From the NCBI RefSeq assembly GCF_008084145.1, contig NZ_VSDO01000001.1, positions 758,840 to 822,839 of the forward strand: a stretch of 64,000 bases of DNA, in the 5' to 3' direction. Source of the DNA: Paenibacillus faecis. GTDB taxonomy: Bacteria > Bacillota > Bacilli > Paenibacillales > Paenibacillaceae. Numbering within the stretch: the first letter of the stretch is position 1; every line of letters starts with the position of its first letter. The notes beneath the pieces are model-generated. The model ran no database searches. It worked only from the letters and a program-made list of their open reading frames with translations, and had not been told where the DNA came from. Positions 62,658 to 64,000 of the stretch are shown one piece after another. A program made the translations under genes and the position numbers.

Positions 62658-64000
62658 TTAGGGCATCCTTTTTTGTTCCCCAGCTTCTCCAACCATTTGC
62701 CGCTCGATCTGTTTCATCTTGAAAAAATAGCCTTTTTGCTCCATCAGATCCGCATAGGAACCCTTTTCAATCACCATTCCATCGTCCATGACCACGATCT
62801 GGTCCATCCCTTCCAATCCGATCAGCCGATGGCAAATCAGGAGAAGCGTATCTCCGGTCGCCTGTTCGTAGAGATGTTTCATAACGCGTTGCTCCGTCAC
62901 GTAATCCAGTGAAGAAGTTGGTTCGTCCAACAGCCAGAGCCGTCCTTTGTGCAACATCGCCCGTGCTAGGGCTAGTCTCTGTTTCTCGCCGTCCGACAAA
63001 TTTTCTCCTTTCTCGTACACCGCATCGTCCAACGACATATTCGTTAACTGCACTTTTGCCAGCATGGCGTATAATTCAGCGTCGGTGTACTCACCTCCAT
63101 CCAACAGCAGGTTCTCCCGGATCGTTCCCCGGAAGAAATGGTTTTGCTGCAAAACGACGTTAGCCGTTTGCCAAATGCTCGTCTCATCCACTTCCTTCGC
63201 CGATCTTCCGTTCAAACGAATGTCGCCCTCCGATGGTGCGCGCAGCTTTAGCAACAGTTCAATCATGGTTGATTTTCCCGATCCGCTCGGCCCGACGATC
63301 GCCGTTTTGGAACCTGGCGAGATCCGAAGTGAAACATCTTTAAGCGCTGGCCGCCACTCATCTTCGTATTGGAACGAAACGCCGGATAGTTCAATGGAAA
63401 CGCCATGCTCCGCTGACAGTACACCGCTTGGATGCGAAGGCTGCACATCGGAGGTCGGCACCGTTTCCGCGAGCCGCTTGGCAGCATATTCGCTATCCTG
63501 TTTATAAGCGGGCAACGTGGCCATGGCCGCAGCTTCTTCAAACACCGTTAGCGAAGTCATCACCAACATGGCAAGAAACACCCCGGCAAGCTGCCCGTCC
63601 CTGATGAGATAGGCGCCACTCGCCAGCACGCCCCAGGAAATGAAAAATGTAACGAAAGCGTGCATCGTTTGCCCAAGCAGCAAATGACCAGCCGCCCGTT
63701 GCTGCCTGGCTGCCAAAGCTGCCGAAGCATGTTCAAGTTGCTTTTCTCGTTTTTTTAATTGCCCGTACACTTTAAGATCGCGGAACCCATACAGTACTTC
63801 CGCCACTTCCGTGGAAAGCGCAGCTCTTTCCTGGCGAACAAGACCTTGTATCTTCCGCTGGCCAATCAAAACAATGCCAGGGACTATCAAAGCCGCAACA
63901 AGCATCCCCAGTACAAACAGGCCGGCAATCCAGAACGAAAATGAGGATGTAAACAATACAGTAGCCAAAAAGACGATAACCACCACAATCGGAGGGTAAA
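62658..64000 (-). CDS. cydC: Thiol reductant ABC exporter subunit CydC (truncated by the window)
   Basis: The frame is open to the right edge, so about the first 130 residues are missing. The visible part has transmembrane helices (FLATVLFTSSFSFWIAGLFV; MHAFVTFFISWGVLASGAYL) and an ABC domain: Walker A IVGPSGSGKSTMIELL, Q-loop VVLQQNHFFRG, signature NLSDGEKQRLALARAML, Walker B LWLLDEPTSSLD and H-loop LLLICHRLIGLEG. The inserted KDLKVYG-like segment (GFRDLKVYGQLKKREKQLEH) is typical of CydC, which with CydD exports cysteine/glutathione for cytochrome bd assembly. Confidence 0.85.
   Translation of the reverse strand, partial: YPPIVVVIVFLATVLFTSSFSFWIAGLFVLGMLVAALIVPGIVLIGQRKIQGLVRQERAALSTEVAEVLYGFRDLKVYGQLKKREKQLEHASAALAARQQRAAGHLLLGQTMHAFVTFFISWGVLASGAYLIRDGQLAGVFLAMLVMTSLTVFEEAAAMATLPAYKQDSEYAAKRLAETVPTSDVQPSHPSGVLSAEHGVSIELSGVSFQYEDEWRPALKDVSLRISPGSKTAIVGPSGSGKSTMIELLLKLRAPSEGDIRLNGRSAKEVDETSIWQTANVVLQQNHFFRGTIRENLLLDGGEYTDAELYAMLAKVQLTNMSLDDAVYEKGENLSDGEKQRLALARAMLHKGRLWLLDEPTSSLDYVTEQRVMKHLYEQATGDTLLLICHRLIGLEGMDQIVVMDDGMVIEKGSYADLMEQKGYFFKMKQIERQMVGEAGEQKRMP

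Overview
The window reads as DNA from a Gram-positive Bacillota, most likely Paenibacillus or a close relative. Shine-Dalgarno sites are strong (AAAGGAGG type), GTG and TTG starts are common, and the accessory families (Rrf2, HxlR, CydC, MobP-type relaxase, PrgI, DUF6075, DUF6133) are typical of that phylum. No rRNA or tRNA gene, CRISPR array or integrase was seen, so it cannot be decided from this window whether the left part is an integrated conjugative element (ICE) or a plasmid segment.

Positions 1-46,872 are a nearly complete conjugative element, mostly on the plus strand and of medium-to-high GC. It begins with the end of parA and with parB, then a DUF6075 gene and a giant methylase/helicase ORF of 2186 codons that contains a TnpV gene in another frame. 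Later come a DUF3991/TOPRIM protein, a candidate oriT with stacked hairpins, an RHH accessory protein and a MobP-family relaxase. The transfer channel follows: VirD4 in two parts, VirB2-like pilin, DUF6133, VirB6-like, PrgI (VirB3-like), a C39 peptidase and VirB4. A complete-looking Tad-type pilus set sits inside this transfer operon: prepilin peptidase, CpaB, CpaE-like, CpaF, TadB, TadC and two TadE-like pseudopilins, plus RadC. The element ends with a HTH/sigma regulator pair on the minus strand.

Two AT-rich cargo blocks interrupt the backbone and look like anti-phage islands. Block 1 (8.3-16.6 kb) lies between the giant helicase and the primase-like gene. It holds an Mrr-like nuclease, an unrecognised gene next to a PD-(D/E)xK nuclease gene, and a three-gene operon of a small middle-component-like protein, a Rad50/SMC-like ATPase with a zinc-binding centre, and a large protein with a degenerate nuclease-like C-terminus. 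That operon has the layout of ABC-three-component/Lamassu-type systems. Block 2 (18.0-23.3 kb) lies between the primase-like gene and the mobilisation genes. It is a Gabija-like pair (OLD ATPase-TOPRIM plus UvrD-type helicase) whose helicase gene is split by an IS1182-family insertion.

Positions 46.9-62.4 kb are a decaying accessory region rich in thiol-redox genes: three Rrf2 regulators, two thioredoxins, a frameshifted thioredoxin reductase, one intact and two broken copies of a TrxB-like FAD dithiol oxidoreductase, a methyltransferase and two MFS exporters. Repeated palindromes lie upstream of several of them. The pattern suggests tandem duplication followed by loss. Remnants of ISL3 and IS1182-type transposases, and a fragment of a second copy of the element's HTH regulator at 62.3 kb, show repeated mobile-element activity. 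The right edge enters cydC, a thiol exporter subunit.
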